From contig LVBV01000012.1 in NCBI GenBank assembly GCA_001604565.1, positions 1-64,000 on the forward strand: a DNA stretch of 64,000 bases, written 5' to 3'. The stretch's first letter is position 1, and the number at the start of each line of letters is the position of its first letter. Below the pieces are notes generated by a model that saw only the letters and a program-made list of their open reading frames with translations, searched no databases and was not told the origin of the DNA. Source of the DNA: Puniceicoccales bacterium Verruco_01. GTDB lineage: Bacteria > Verrucomicrobiota > Verrucomicrobiia > Opitutales > Oceanipulchritudinaceae. Of the stretch, positions 1-8,252 are shown piece after piece. The position numbers and the translations under genes were made by a program.

Positions 1-1
1 C

Positions 2-235
2 CAGCAAGATACCTTCAAGCATAGACTGAGTGGCAGGGCCGACTTTTTCAGCAGACTGCTAGTTCAGCCGACGCTCCTGCAATATGGTGTGTTCCTTCCT
101 TTCCCTTTCGGCATTCCTGTCATGTTTGCTGTGATTATCGCGTCGGCATACCTGCTGAAAATCCTTTCTAACCTGTTTTCGCAGACATTCAACGACTCGG
201 ATTACGACTGGAAGAAGCTGTTTCGGGTTGCTTGA
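2..235 (+). CDS. C-terminal end of an unidentified membrane protein (partial)
   Basis: An open frame enters the window at base 2 and runs 77 codons to a TGA at 233-235. The peptide has a basic stretch, then a long hydrophobic segment (roughly residues 33-55, from GVFLPFPFGIP to YLLKIL), and ends in a short polar tail rich in Asp and Lys. This fits the last membrane span and cytoplasmic tail of a larger membrane protein whose start lies outside the window. I do not recognise the family. It could also be a non-coding open frame, but the hydrophobic block followed by a charged tail makes a real gene more likely. Confidence 0.45.
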   Translation, partial: QQDTFKHRLSGRADFFSRLLVQPTLLQYGVFLPFPFGIPVMFAVIIASAYLLKILSNLFSQTFNDSDYDWKKLFRVA

Positions 236-478
236 TCGTGCTGGAGGGGGCGTGGATCCCATCGTGAAGGTACATGTTGACGCGGGCCAATGGCCGAAGC
301 CTCTCGCATCCACGCATGATCCGGCTGAAGGCAAATACGCGGAGAGCAAGCGCGCATGATTGCCCTGGTCTGCGGTCGATGCCGCATCGTGAGCCCTCCG
401 GTTCTATTGTTTGCCGACGTATTTTCTCGCGGGGGTGGGGGGAATTTTGCTGAATATCCCAAAGTACAAAACTCACTG

Positions 479-2473
479 ATGAACTCCGATATCCTCCTTC
501 AAGCTGCCAATCAGGCCCGCGGCCTTGCCATTGACGCCGTTCACGCCTGCAACTCCGGGCACCTCGGCCTCCCGCTCGGCTGCGCGGAACTGGGCGCCGT
601 GCTCTTTGGCGAGAAACTTTCCTTCAACCCCTGCGAACCGCGCTGGATCAATCGCGACCGCTTCATTCTCTCCGGCGGCCACGGCAGCATGTTCCTTTAT
701 TCCTGGCTGCACCTGGCCGGTTACGCCGTGTCGCTGGACGACGTGAAGAGCTTCCGCAAGCTCCACAGCAAGACCCCGGGTCACCCGGAGTATCTGGAGA
801 CCCCCGGCGTGGAATGCACGACCGGCCCCCTCGGGCAGGGCATCGGCAACGCGGTGGGCTTCGCTCTCGCCGGCAAGATGTATGCCGCGCGCTTCAACAC
901 GGCGGAGCACAAGCTGTTCGACTACGCGGTCGTGGCCCTCGCGGGCGACGGCTGCATTCAGGAAGGCGTTGCGAGCGAAGCCAGCGCCCTTGCCGCACTC
1001 TGGAAGCTCGATAACCTCATCCTTTTCTACGACTCGAACGACGTGACGCTCGACGCGCCCGCCGCCATCAGCCAGTGCGAGGACACCGCCATGCGGTACC
1101 GCGCCTACGGCTGGGACGTGCAGATTGTTGCGGAGGGTCACAATCCCGCCGCGCTGGCCGCCGCCTATGACAAGGCCCGCGCGGACCGCACCGGCAAGCC
1201 GCACCTTGTGATCGTCAAGACGATCATCGGCAAGGGCATCGAGGAAGTGCAGGGTACTGCCAAGGGCCACGGCGAAGGCGGTGCGAAGTTCGCCGACAAG
1301 GCGCACGACACCCTGGGCCTACCCAAGGGCGAGCATTTTTACGTCTCGCAGTCCGTTCGCGACTTCTTTGCCGCGCGCAAGGCCTCCCTCAAGGCCGCCC
1401 ACGCCAAGTGGGTAAGCGAGGTGTATGAGCCCTGGGCCAAAGCGAATCCAGAGAAGGCCGCCGAGATTCAGAAGACGAGCATCGAGGCGATGCCTTCCGC
1501 CGAGGACCTGATGGCGACGATCCCGGCCTTCGACCCCGCCAAGAAGTACGCGACCCGCGTCTCCGGCGGCATGGTCCTCCAGCCGATCGCGGCCAAGTTC
1601 TCCCGAGTGGTGAGCGGCAGCGCGGACCTCTACGGCTCCACGAAGAATTACATCGAAAAGGTGGGCGACATCGCCCCCGGCAGCTACGCGGGCCGCAACA
1701 TCCGCTTCGGCATCCGCGAGTTCGCGATGGGCGCGATCCTGAACGGCATCGCCTACGACGGCTACTTTGTGCCGAGTGGCGCGACGTTCCTCACCTTTAG
1801 CGACTACATGCGCGGGAGTATCCGCCTCGCGGCCCTCGCGAAGCTGCCGGTGCAGTACATCTTCACGCACGACAGTATCGGCGTGGGCGAGGACGGTCCG
1901 ACGCACCAGCCGATCGAGACGACGAGCTCGCTCCGCCTCATCCCGAACCTCAACGTGCTCCGCCCCGCCGACGGCGAGGAAACCGCAGCCGCCTTCGCCT
2001 GCGCCATGACCCGCAAGGACGGCCCGACGGCCCTCATCCTGTCCCGTCAGGACCTGCCGAACATGGTGCACCTCTCCGTCGAGGCCCGCCGCAGCGGCAC
2101 CCTCAAGGGCGCCTATGTCGCCAAGCGCGAGGAAGGGGAGCTCAAGGGCATCCTGATCGCTTCCGGCAGCGAGGTGCAGCACGCCCTCAAGGCGGCGGAT
2201 AAGCTCGGGAGCGGCGTCCGCGTCGTCTCCATGCCGAGCATGGAACTCTTCGAGAAGCAGTCCGCCGAGTACAAGGAGAGCGTCCTGCCCGAATCCTGCT
2301 GCAAGACCCACCGCGTCGCCATCGAGGCGGGCGTGACGGCCCTGTGGTACAAGTACGCGGGCACGGTCGTCGGCATTGACCGCTTCGGCATCTCCGCCCC
2401 CGGCGACACGGTGATGGAGATCCTCGGCATGACCGCGGACAACCTCGCGAAAGTGGCCGCGGAGAGCCTGTAA
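479..2473 (+). CDS. tkt: Transketolase
   Basis: Thiamine-diphosphate enzyme that moves two-carbon ketol units between sugar phosphates in the non-oxidative pentose phosphate pathway, in the cytoplasm. The protein is 664 residues, normal for the family. Visible motifs are the substrate-binding [14 protein letters not shown] near residue 65, the TPP-binding GDGCIQEG near 155 ending in the YDSN segment, the central [15 protein letters not shown] region carrying the catalytic Glu near 414, and [17 protein letters not shown]. An in-frame ATG lies upstream at 356, but the extra 41 residues are low-complexity and unlike transketolase. The start at 479 ([12 protein letters not shown]) matches the family N terminus. 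No good ribosome site precedes it. Confidence 0.95.
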   Translation: MNSDILLQAANQARGLAIDAVHACNSGHLGLPLGCAELGAVLFGEKLSFNPCEPRWINRDRFILSGGHGSMFLYSWLHLAGYAVSLDDVKSFRKLHSKTPGHPEYLETPGVECTTGPLGQGIGNAVGFALAGKMYAARFNTAEHKLFDYAVVALAGDGCIQEGVASEASALAALWKLDNLILFYDSNDVTLDAPAAISQCEDTAMRYRAYGWDVQIVAEGHNPAALAAAYDKARADRTGKPHLVIVKTIIGKGIEEVQGTAKGHGEGGAKFADKAHDTLGLPKGEHFYVSQSVRDFFAARKASLKAAHAKWVSEVYEPWAKANPEKAAEIQKTSIEAMPSAEDLMATIPAFDPAKKYATRVSGGMVLQPIAAKFSRVVSGSADLYGSTKNYIEKVGDIAPGSYAGRNIRFGIREFAMGAILNGIAYDGYFVPSGATFLTFSDYMRGSIRLAALAKLPVQYIFTHDSIGVGEDGPTHQPIETTSSLRLIPNLNVLRPADGEETAAAFACAMTRKDGPTALILSRQDLPNMVHLSVEARRSGTLKGAYVAKREEGELKGILIASGSEVQHALKAADKLGSGVRVVSMPSMELFEKQSAEYKESVLPESCCKTHRVAIEAGVTALWYKYAGTVVGIDRFGISAPGDTVMEILGMTADNLAKVAAESL

Positions 2474-2685
2474 ATCTCCGAAAACGAGCCTGAAACATTG
2501 AATTCGCGCCGGTTGTACCAGTGTTTTTTCCTCAAATCAGGTTCTTTTTCTTCAAATCGAAGGAAAATCTGCAATAATTCCTCCGTTTTCCTTTGTCCGT
2601 CGAAGGCTGTTTGTCGGCAGGAGAAGGAGTGGCGTCGCCATTCCCCCCGCCGGCGAGCGGCGGTCGTGGCAGAACCGGCTTACAC

Positions 2686-3414
2686 GTGAAAATCTATCCG
2701 GCAGTCGATATCAAGAACGGTCGCGTCGTCCGCCTCCAGCAGGGCAGGGCGGATCAAGAGACCGTGTACTTTGACGATCCCTCCGTTCCGGCGCGCCAGT
2801 GGGCGAAGGCCGGGGCGACCTGGGTGCATGTGGTGGATCTCGACGGCGCTTTCACTGGAAAGCCCTGCAACTGGAAGGCCGTGGAAGCCATCAGCGAGGC
2901 GGGCATGAAGGTGGAGATGGGCGGAGGCATGCGCACGGTGGACAACGTGGCCCGCGCCTTCGATGCAGGGGTCTCGCGCGTGGTGGTGGGCACCAAGGCG
3001 GTGTACGACAAAAGCTTCATCGAGGCGCTGCTCCTCCAGTTCGGCGACCGCATCGCCGTGGGGATCGACGCCAAGGGCGGCAAGGTTGCCGTGCGCGGCT
3101 GGGTGAACACCGTGGATACCACCGCGATGGACCTTGCGAAGACAGTGGCGCGCATGGGCGTCAAGACGATCATTTACACGGATATTGCGCGCGACGGTAT
3201 GCTCGGCGGCCCCAACTACGAGGCGCAGGAGGAGATGCTGACTGCGGTTCCCTGCCAGATCATCGCCTCGGGCGGCGTCGGCACGGTGGAGGACATCGTC
3301 CGCTTCAAGTTCCTTGCGGAAAAGCATGCGAACCTCGACGGCGTGATCGTCGGCAAGGCGCTGTACGACGGTAAGGTCGATCTTGCCATGGCGCTGGCCG
3401 CGATTGGCGGATAG
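2686..3414 (+). CDS. hisA: Phosphoribosylformimino-5-aminoimidazole carboxamide ribotide isomerase
   Basis: HisA catalyses the Amadori rearrangement of ProFAR to PRFAR, the fourth step of histidine synthesis, on a (beta-alpha)8 barrel. The protein starts KIYPAVDIKNGRVVRLQQG, with the first catalytic Asp at residue 8, and carries the second catalytic Asp in YTDIARDGM near residue 166. The half-barrel phosphate sites GGGMRT and ASGGVG are present. The GTG at 2686 gives 242 residues, the normal size; the upstream extension from 2593 is Pro/Gly-rich and not HisA-like. It stands alone here, without other his genes next to it, so the histidine pathway appears dispersed in this genome. Confidence 0.93.
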   Translation: MKIYPAVDIKNGRVVRLQQGRADQETVYFDDPSVPARQWAKAGATWVHVVDLDGAFTGKPCNWKAVEAISEAGMKVEMGGGMRTVDNVARAFDAGVSRVVVGTKAVYDKSFIEALLLQFGDRIAVGIDAKGGKVAVRGWVNTVDTTAMDLAKTVARMGVKTIIYTDIARDGMLGGPNYEAQEEMLTAVPCQIIASGGVGTVEDIVRFKFLAEKHANLDGVIVGKALYDGKVDLAMALAAIGG

Positions 3415-3422
3415 AGCCGCGC

Positions 3423-3662
3423 CTACGTGTCGGGCCGCGTTTCTTTGTCCGTCTTTTCTTCGCCGGGGACGTCGATCTGGTAGTTTTGCGATTCTTCCGA
3501 AAGCACAAGCGGCCTGCCTTCCCGCAGGTGCCGCTCCAGAATGAGAAAGCAGTAACGGCTCGTCGAGAGTCCCATTGTGGTTGCGCGTCTTTTGATCTCC
3601 GCCGCTGCGTCCTTCGGCAGACTGATGTTGATCTGATCTCCGTTTTTTCCCGCGCCGCTCAT
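3423..3662 (-). CDS. Ribbon-helix-helix DNA-binding protein
   Basis: A 79-residue protein with a CopG/Arc-type ribbon-helix-helix fold: a short beta strand (DQINISLP, residues 9-16), then helix KDAAAEIKRRATTMG, then the turn and helix LSTSRYCFLILERHLREG. The C-terminal 30 residues are polar and acidic. Such proteins bind DNA as dimers and often repress their own gene or act as antitoxins. No toxin-like gene sits next to it. It diverges from a second small ribbon-helix-helix gene at 3753, and the 90 bp between them hold a palindrome. Function beyond DNA binding is not visible. Confidence 0.7.
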   Translation of the reverse strand: MSGAGKNGDQINISLPKDAAAEIKRRATTMGLSTSRYCFLILERHLREGRPLVLSEESQNYQIDVPGEEKTDKETRPDT

Positions 3663-3678
3663 GGAGTTCCTGAAGCCT

Positions 3679-3693
3679 AAGTAAACCTTACTT
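3679..3693. promoter_or_regulatory. Palindrome between divergent ribbon-helix-helix genes
   Basis: AAGTAA-ACC-TTACTT is a perfect 6+6 inverted repeat within the short divergent intergenic region, inside an A/T-richer stretch. Its position and size fit an operator for one or both ribbon-helix-helix proteins. This is inference from position only. Confidence 0.4.
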
Positions 3694-3752
3694 TACCCAT
3701 GTGGATGGGACTTGCAAAGGATATCTCGTTCCATATTTATATTAGGGAAAGT

Positions 3753-3953
3753 ATGGAGGATCGCATCGACATATCCGTTCCGTTGCGGCAGGATCTAATG
3801 GAGATGTTGACGGAGGAGGCCCGGCGGCAGGGCGTGGACGAATCCACTCTCGCCACAAAGATCGTCATCGAACACCTCCTTCATGTCAAGGAAGCGGCGA
3901 AGTCCGGCACTGGGAACCGGAGGCCCGGCGGCGGATGTTTTATCATCGAGTGA
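3753..3953 (+). CDS. Ribbon-helix-helix DNA-binding protein
   Basis: A 66-residue protein beginning MEDRIDISVPLRQDLMEMLTEEARRQGVDESTLATKIVIEHLL, which has the strand-helix-helix pattern of the Arc/CopG family. An upstream start at 3699 adds 18 residues that do not fit the fold, so the ATG at 3753 is preferred. The tail is Gly/Arg-rich and ends GGGCFIIE, with an unusual Cys close to the C terminus. It diverges from the ribbon-helix-helix gene at 3423-3662 and is followed at 60 bp by the metallo-hydrolase gene, which it might control. The two ribbon-helix-helix proteins are not close copies of each other. Confidence 0.65.
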   Translation: MEDRIDISVPLRQDLMEMLTEEARRQGVDESTLATKIVIEHLLHVKEAAKSGTGNRRPGGGCFIIE

Positions 3954-4013
3954 CCGTTCACCCGTAATGATTTGCCAGAATATGGCTCGCGGGCCACGAT
4001 GCGCGCGATGAGA

Positions 4014-4853
4014 ATGATCCGCATCCATGTCGTCACGGAGAACACCGCTCCGCAGATGAAGCGCGGCATCCTTGCCGAGCACGGGCTTGCCTTCTTCCTT
4101 GAAGCCGGGGAGGCGAAGGTGCTTTTCGATACCGGCGCGAGCGCGCTCGTTTTTGAAAACAATGTGAGGAGCATGGGCCTGCCGATGGAAGAGGCGCAGG
4201 CGATTGTGCTCAGTCACGGGCACATCGACCACGTGGGCGGTCTTGAGGCGGCCCTGCGGATGATCCCGGATGCGCCTCTATCCTTTCACCCCGATGCGCC
4301 GCGACCCAAATTCTCGGGCCTGCCGGGCAAGGGGCACCGCAGTGACAGCGCCTTCTTCACCTCAGGCAGGTTCCGCGAGGGCGGGCGACGGATCGTCGAG
4401 AGCCGTACCCCGCTGGAAGTGGCGCCGGGCGTCTGGATGACGGGCGAGGTGCCGCGACTCATGAAGTGGGAGGACACGGGCGGACGCTTCTGCCTGGACG
4501 AGGGCTGTACAATTCCCGATCCGCTGCCCGACGATCAGGCGCTCTTCATCCCGGGCGGGAAGGGGACGGTTGTGCTCCTTGGCTGCGCGCACTCGGGGAT
4601 CGTGAATACGCTCCTGCACGTCAAGACGCTGACGGACGGCGCTCCGATCCGCTTTGTCGTCGGCGGGACACACCTGCACGCGGCCTCGCCGGAACGGATG
4701 GAAAAGACCTTCGCCGCCCTCAAGGAAATGGGCATCGGCGAGATCCACCCCTGCCACTGCACGGGAGCCTTCCAAGGCGTCCATCTCTGCGAGGCGATCG
4801 GCAAAGCCAGCGCCCCGGCCACAGCGGGAACGACCTACGTTCTGGAGGGCTAG
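4014..4853 (+). CDS. MBL-fold metallo-hydrolase (dihydropterin-phosphate synthase-like)
   Basis: Metallo-beta-lactamase-fold protein of about 279 residues. The metal motif HGHIDHVGG (HxHxDH) is at about residue 70, and the family signatures LGCAHSGIVN and PCHCTG follow. These are typical of the archaeal/bacterial family often annotated as 7,8-dihydropterin-6-methyl-4-(beta-D-ribofuranosyl)-aminobenzene-5'-phosphate synthase, but the substrate in bacteria is unknown, so only the fold and likely hydrolase activity are supported. Several starts are possible (TTG 3972, ATG 3999, 4008, 4014); 4014 gives MIRIHVVTENT, the usual family N terminus. It lies downstream of the small regulator at 3753. 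Confidence 0.82.
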   Translation: MIRIHVVTENTAPQMKRGILAEHGLAFFLEAGEAKVLFDTGASALVFENNVRSMGLPMEEAQAIVLSHGHIDHVGGLEAALRMIPDAPLSFHPDAPRPKFSGLPGKGHRSDSAFFTSGRFREGGRRIVESRTPLEVAPGVWMTGEVPRLMKWEDTGGRFCLDEGCTIPDPLPDDQALFIPGGKGTVVLLGCAHSGIVNTLLHVKTLTDGAPIRFVVGGTHLHAASPERMEKTFAALKEMGIGEIHPCHCTGAFQGVHLCEAIGKASAPATAGTTYVLEG

Positions 4854-4859
4854 AGCGTT

Positions 4860-5303
4860 TTACATCGCGTCCACCTTGTCGAGGCGGGGCTGGTGACGGC
4901 CTCCCTCGTAGGTGGCGTTGAGCCAGGCATCGACAATGGCGTAGAGGTGCTCCTTGGGGAACATGCGCTCGCCGAGGGCAATGATGTTCGCGTTGTTGTG
5001 CTCCTTGGTGAGCCGCGCGCTCATTTCGTTCCAGCACACGCCGCAGCGGATGCCGTGCACCTTGTTCGCCACCATCGCCTCGCCGTTGCCGCTGCCGCCG
5101 AAGACGATGCCAAGGTCGCACTCGCCCTTCGCCACCGCCTCCGCCGCCGGGCGGACGAAGTCGGGATAATCGCAGCGAACGTCGCTATAGGTGCCGAAGT
5201 CCTTCACGACGTGGCCTTCGCCGGTGAGATACGCCTTGACGAGTTCCTTGTAGTGATAGCCCGCGTGATCCGAGCCGAGCGCAATGGATGGTTTGCTGGA
5301 CAT
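4860..5303 (-). CDS. rpiB: Ribose-5-phosphate isomerase B
   Basis: RpiB interconverts ribose 5-phosphate and ribulose 5-phosphate and works alongside the transketolase encoded nearby. The 147-residue protein begins MSSKPSIALGSDHAGYHYKE, with the substrate-binding GSDHAG, and contains the pair HNNANIIALG. The active-site loop reads GGSGNGEAMVANK rather than the CGTGxG of E. coli RpiB. This matches the Mycobacterium-type enzyme, in which a Glu acts as the base instead of the Cys. The ATG at 5303 is chosen over an upstream extension because it fits the family N terminus. Confidence 0.92.
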   Translation of the reverse strand: MSSKPSIALGSDHAGYHYKELVKAYLTGEGHVVKDFGTYSDVRCDYPDFVRPAAEAVAKGECDLGIVFGGSGNGEAMVANKVHGIRCGVCWNEMSARLTKEHNNANIIALGERMFPKEHLYAIVDAWLNATYEGGRHQPRLDKVDAM

Positions 5304-5392
5304 GGAGCGGAAATTGAAACACTCGCGCGGGCCCCATGCAAGAAGCCAGTGGCAAGATGCGCGTTCCCGGCGTTCCAATTATTTACCAGCTT

Positions 5393-5872
5393 TCACGCCT
5401 CGGGACGGCGGCGGTAGAAGATGAGATTCGGCGCCGCGATGCCAAGAGCGATCGCCGCAAGGATGAGAAGCGCCATCGCCGCAAGGTGCATGGACTCGCT
5501 GAAGACGACAAGGTCGTATGCCTCCGCGTTGTCCGAGGCGATGGAGAGCCAGTAGGTGACCGAGCGGAACATGTATCCGCCCGGGATCATCGGGATCACC
5601 CCGGCCACGCTGTACACCGCCGGCGGCATGCCGGTTCTTTGCGAAAGAATCTCGGAGAGAAAAGCGACCATGAGCGCCGAAGAGAACGTGGCCATCGCGA
5701 TGTGCACGGCCCCGCCCGTCGCCTGCAAAAGGACGATGCGCAGCGTCACCCCGGCTGCCCCGCAGATCGCACACATGGCGAGTGCCCGGCGCGGGACGGA
5801 AAAGAGCATCGCAAAGCCTGTGGCAGCCAGTGCTCCCATGAGGGCGGAAAGAAGAATGTGGGAAGAATGCAT
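5393..5872 (-). CDS. Threonine/serine exporter family protein, small subunit (ThrE_2/YjjB type)
   Basis: A 159-residue integral membrane protein with about five hydrophobic segments. It has the GxVPMIPGGYMFRSV-like motif typical of the ThrE_2 (DUF3815) family. In split exporters of this class it pairs with a ThrE_1 (DUF1212) protein; the partner gene lies immediately upstream, with a 7-bp gap. Corynebacterium ThrE exports threonine and serine, while E. coli YjjPB has been linked to succinate export, so the substrate is open. The window also holds thr and ser biosynthesis genes, but at a distance. Confidence 0.82.
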   Translation of the reverse strand: MHSSHILLSALMGALAATGFAMLFSVPRRALAMCAICGAAGVTLRIVLLQATGGAVHIAMATFSSALMVAFLSEILSQRTGMPPAVYSVAGVIPMIPGGYMFRSVTYWLSIASDNAEAYDLVVFSESMHLAAMALLILAAIALGIAAPNLIFYRRRPEA

Positions 5873-5879
5873 CGCTCTT

Positions 5880-6665
5880 CTAGTAGTTGAACTCCCAGAG
5901 CTTCATCGCGAGAACCAGGCCCGACGCGACGAATCCCGCCGTGAGGACCACCGTCATCGCCCGCGCGAGGCCCGTCATCAGGTGCCCCTTCACAAGGTCC
6001 GCCACCGCGTTGATCATCGGAACGCCGGGGACAAGATACAACACCGACGCCGCCACTCCCGCCGAGGGCGCGGCGCTGCCGGTGAAGCGCGTGAAGAGTG
6101 TGGCAAGGGAGGCCGAGAGGAACGCCGCCGAGAAAACACTGAGCATCGGCTGGAAGTGGGCGAGCATCATCGCGCGCCGCAACAGGAGCCCCGCCAGAGC
6201 TGCGAGAGCGCAGGAGACGAAGGCCCGTGCGTCCCCGCCGGAAATGACGCAGAACCCGCCGCACGCCAGCGCCGCCATGATCATCCGGAGCCAATTGGGA
6301 TACGGCTCTTCGCGTCGCGCCAGCGCATCAAGCGCCGCCTCCAGCGCGTCGGGCGTCATTTCCCCGGCGGAAAGCTGGCGGAAGACGCCGCTCATCTCCG
6401 AAATCTTCTCCATGTTCACCCCCAGCGTGCCCACGCGGACGATGCGCGTCACCGCTTCGTCGCCCGCTGCCACCGTGATGATCACGGAGCGGTGTGTGAG
6501 GAGGACGTCTGTCTGCGGCAGACCCAGCGCACGGGCCATCTCGCGCACCGTCTCGAAGACGCGGCGGCTTTCCGCCCCGTTTTCCATCAGGATGCGCGCG
6601 GCCTTGAGCAGAACCTTGGCCATGCGGTTCAACTCCTTGCGGGTGAAGTTGCGAGTCTCGCTCAT
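5880..6665 (-). CDS. Threonine/serine exporter family protein, large subunit (ThrE_1/YjjP type)
   Basis: A 261-residue protein with the soluble DUF1212 N-terminal domain (roughly residues 12-130: KVLLKAARILMENGAESRRVFETV, then TDVLLTHRSVIIT) followed by a hydrophobic half with about five spans. A second GVPMINAVADLVKGH motif lies in the membrane part. It is co-transcribed with the small subunit at 5393-5872 and would form the exporter with it. Export of amino acids or dicarboxylates is inferred from the family. Confidence 0.82.
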   Translation of the reverse strand: MSETRNFTRKELNRMAKVLLKAARILMENGAESRRVFETVREMARALGLPQTDVLLTHRSVIITVAAGDEAVTRIVRVGTLGVNMEKISEMSGVFRQLSAGEMTPDALEAALDALARREEPYPNWLRMIMAALACGGFCVISGGDARAFVSCALAALAGLLLRRAMMLAHFQPMLSVFSAAFLSASLATLFTRFTGSAAPSAGVAASVLYLVPGVPMINAVADLVKGHLMTGLARAMTVVLTAGFVASGLVLAMKLWEFNY

Positions 6666-6754
6666 TGTTATTAATTGGCATTCTTATGCCATTAGTGCCG
6701 GGCATTGAGTCGGAAGCTGCGTTGTGCGGCAAGGAAAAAGGAACCGTTTCCAAT

Positions 6755-7198
6755 CTATCCCTCGGCGAGGGCGATTGCGAATTCGATTGTCAGAGCCGGT
6801 TTGCCTTCCACGAGCACCTTGCCCGTCATGAAGTGGAAACCGCCCTGTGCCTCCTTATGCGTCACCTCGATGCGCGTCGCCTGACCGGGCTTCACCATGC
6901 GGCGGAAGCGTGCGCCCTCAATGCGGGCGAGGACCGGGACGGCGGCGGAGGATGTGCCGCCCGCATTCCTCATCTTTTCCACCATCAGGATCGCGGCGGT
7001 CTGGAAGACGGATTCGCAGAGGAGGACTCCCGGGGTGATCGGATTGGCCGGATAGTGACCCTTGTAAAACTCCTCGTCGCCGCGCCACAGTTTTTCCGCG
7101 ACAATGGTGCTCTCGTCGCAGGAGAGGACGTTGTCCACGAAGAGGAAGGGAGGCCGGTGCGGGATTTTGGCGAGGATGTCCATGCCTTCTTTTCCCAT
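6755..7198 (-). CDS. FabZ-like 3-hydroxyacyl-ACP dehydratase
   Basis: Hotdog-fold dehydratase of 147 residues. It shows the FabZ signature PHRPPFLFVD, the catalytic-His motif GHYPANPITPGVL and the following Glu in LLCESVFQTA. FabZ removes water from 3-hydroxyacyl-ACP in fatty acid elongation. No other fab genes adjoin it, so it may serve a specialised lipid rather than be the main FabZ. ATG 7198 is used; a second ATG five codons later (MDILAKIP) is equally plausible. It diverges from the deaminase gene at 7266. Confidence 0.85.
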   Translation of the reverse strand: MGKEGMDILAKIPHRPPFLFVDNVLSCDESTIVAEKLWRGDEEFYKGHYPANPITPGVLLCESVFQTAAILMVEKMRNAGGTSSAAVPVLARIEGARFRRMVKPGQATRIEVTHKEAQGGFHFMTGKVLVEGKPALTIEFAIALAEG

Positions 7199-7265
7199 GC
7201 GGGCGAGCTGCTGTCAAAAGGGAAGCGGCTTGCAAGGTTTCCGCATCGGCGCAAAATGGCCGGCA

Positions 7266-8252
7266 ATGTTCGACGATTTCATCCGCAAGCTGCCAAAAAC
7301 CGAGATGCACCTGCACATCGAGGGCGCGCTCCCCCTCGAACTGCTCCGCTCCATCGACCCGAAGTGGAACGGCAGGGAGCCGGCCTCCTGGGCCGACGAT
7401 TTCCGCTACCCGGATTTTGAATCCTTCGACCGCGACATTCTTGGCATGGTGATGCCCTATTACACAAGCCCGGAACGCTACCACGAGTCCGCCAGGCTCA
7501 TCTTCCGCAAGCTGCGCGACGAGCAGAACGTGCGCTACGTGGAGACGAGCTTCGCCTCGGGCGTCATGGAGTTCGTGGGCGTGGACGGCGCCGCCACCGC
7601 CGACGCCATCAAGGCCGCCGCGCCGGAGGGGCTGGAGGTGCGCGTGTTCCTCGGCATCCATCACAACGGCTACAACGCGCGGACGCAGGCCTTCATCGAC
7701 GACAGTGTGAACTGGAAGAGCCTCGACGGCGTGGACCTGCATGGCGCGGAGACGATGCCGATGGAGGCGTGGACGGACCGCGTTTGGGCGAAATTCCGGG
7801 ACGCGGGCAAGATGACCAAGGCGCACGCGGGTGAATTCTGCGGGCCGGACTTCATCCGCGAGGTGATCCGTCGCCTGAAGGTGACTCGTATCGAGCACGG
7901 CGAAAAAGCCTCGCGCGATCCGACGCTTCTGGCGGAACTGCGCGATGCGGGCATGACTCTCGACATGTGCCCGATCAGCAACCTGAAGCTCAAGGTGGTG
8001 CCGAGCCTGAAGGCACATCCGCTCCGCCGCTTCTTCGACGCGGGGATTTCCTGCACGGTGAACACGGATGACCCGCTCTGCTTCGGCAACACGCTCTTTG
8101 ACGACTGGCAGGCCGTGGCCACGGAAATGGGTTTTGCCCGGCACGAACTGGCGGAACTGGCGCGCAACGGCTTCCGCGCGGCGCTGGCGGACAATGCGGT
8201 AAAGGCGAAATGGCTCGCCGAAGTCGATGCGGTCGAGAAAATGACCGTGTGA
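7266..8252 (+). CDS. Adenine/adenosine deaminase
   Basis: Zinc amidohydrolase of the adenosine deaminase superfamily, 328 residues. Visible metal and catalytic residues are MHLHIEGALP near residue 15, HAGE near 185, RIEHG and NTDDP. The segment CPISNLKLKVV and the HPLRRFFDAG region resemble adenine deaminases of the fungal Aah1/bacterial type more than classical adenosine deaminases, so deamination of adenine to hypoxanthine is my first choice. The family alone does not settle this. The start at 7266 (MFDDFIRKLPKTEMHLH) fits the family. The stop codon overlaps the start of the next gene by one base (TGATG), so the two are translationally coupled. Confidence 0.85.
   Translation: MFDDFIRKLPKTEMHLHIEGALPLELLRSIDPKWNGREPASWADDFRYPDFESFDRDILGMVMPYYTSPERYHESARLIFRKLRDEQNVRYVETSFASGVMEFVGVDGAATADAIKAAAPEGLEVRVFLGIHHNGYNARTQAFIDDSVNWKSLDGVDLHGAETMPMEAWTDRVWAKFRDAGKMTKAHAGEFCGPDFIREVIRRLKVTRIEHGEKASRDPTLLAELRDAGMTLDMCPISNLKLKVVPSLKAHPLRRFFDAGISCTVNTDDPLCFGNTLFDDWQAVATEMGFARHELAELARNGFRAALADNAVKAKWLAEVDAVEKMTV

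Noticed and set aside
356-478. Longer transketolase start at 356
   Set aside because: The added 41 residues are Cys/Gly/Pro-rich and unrelated to the family; the start at 479 fits.
2474-2685. Repeat-like GC-rich hairpin before hisA (CCGCC...CGGCGG)
   Set aside because: Short stem, no second copy seen in the window and no T-run; a chance structure is likely.
6676-6691. TGGCAT-TCTT-ATGCCA palindrome before the ThrE-type gene
   Set aside because: It could be an operator but no regulator or second copy supports it.
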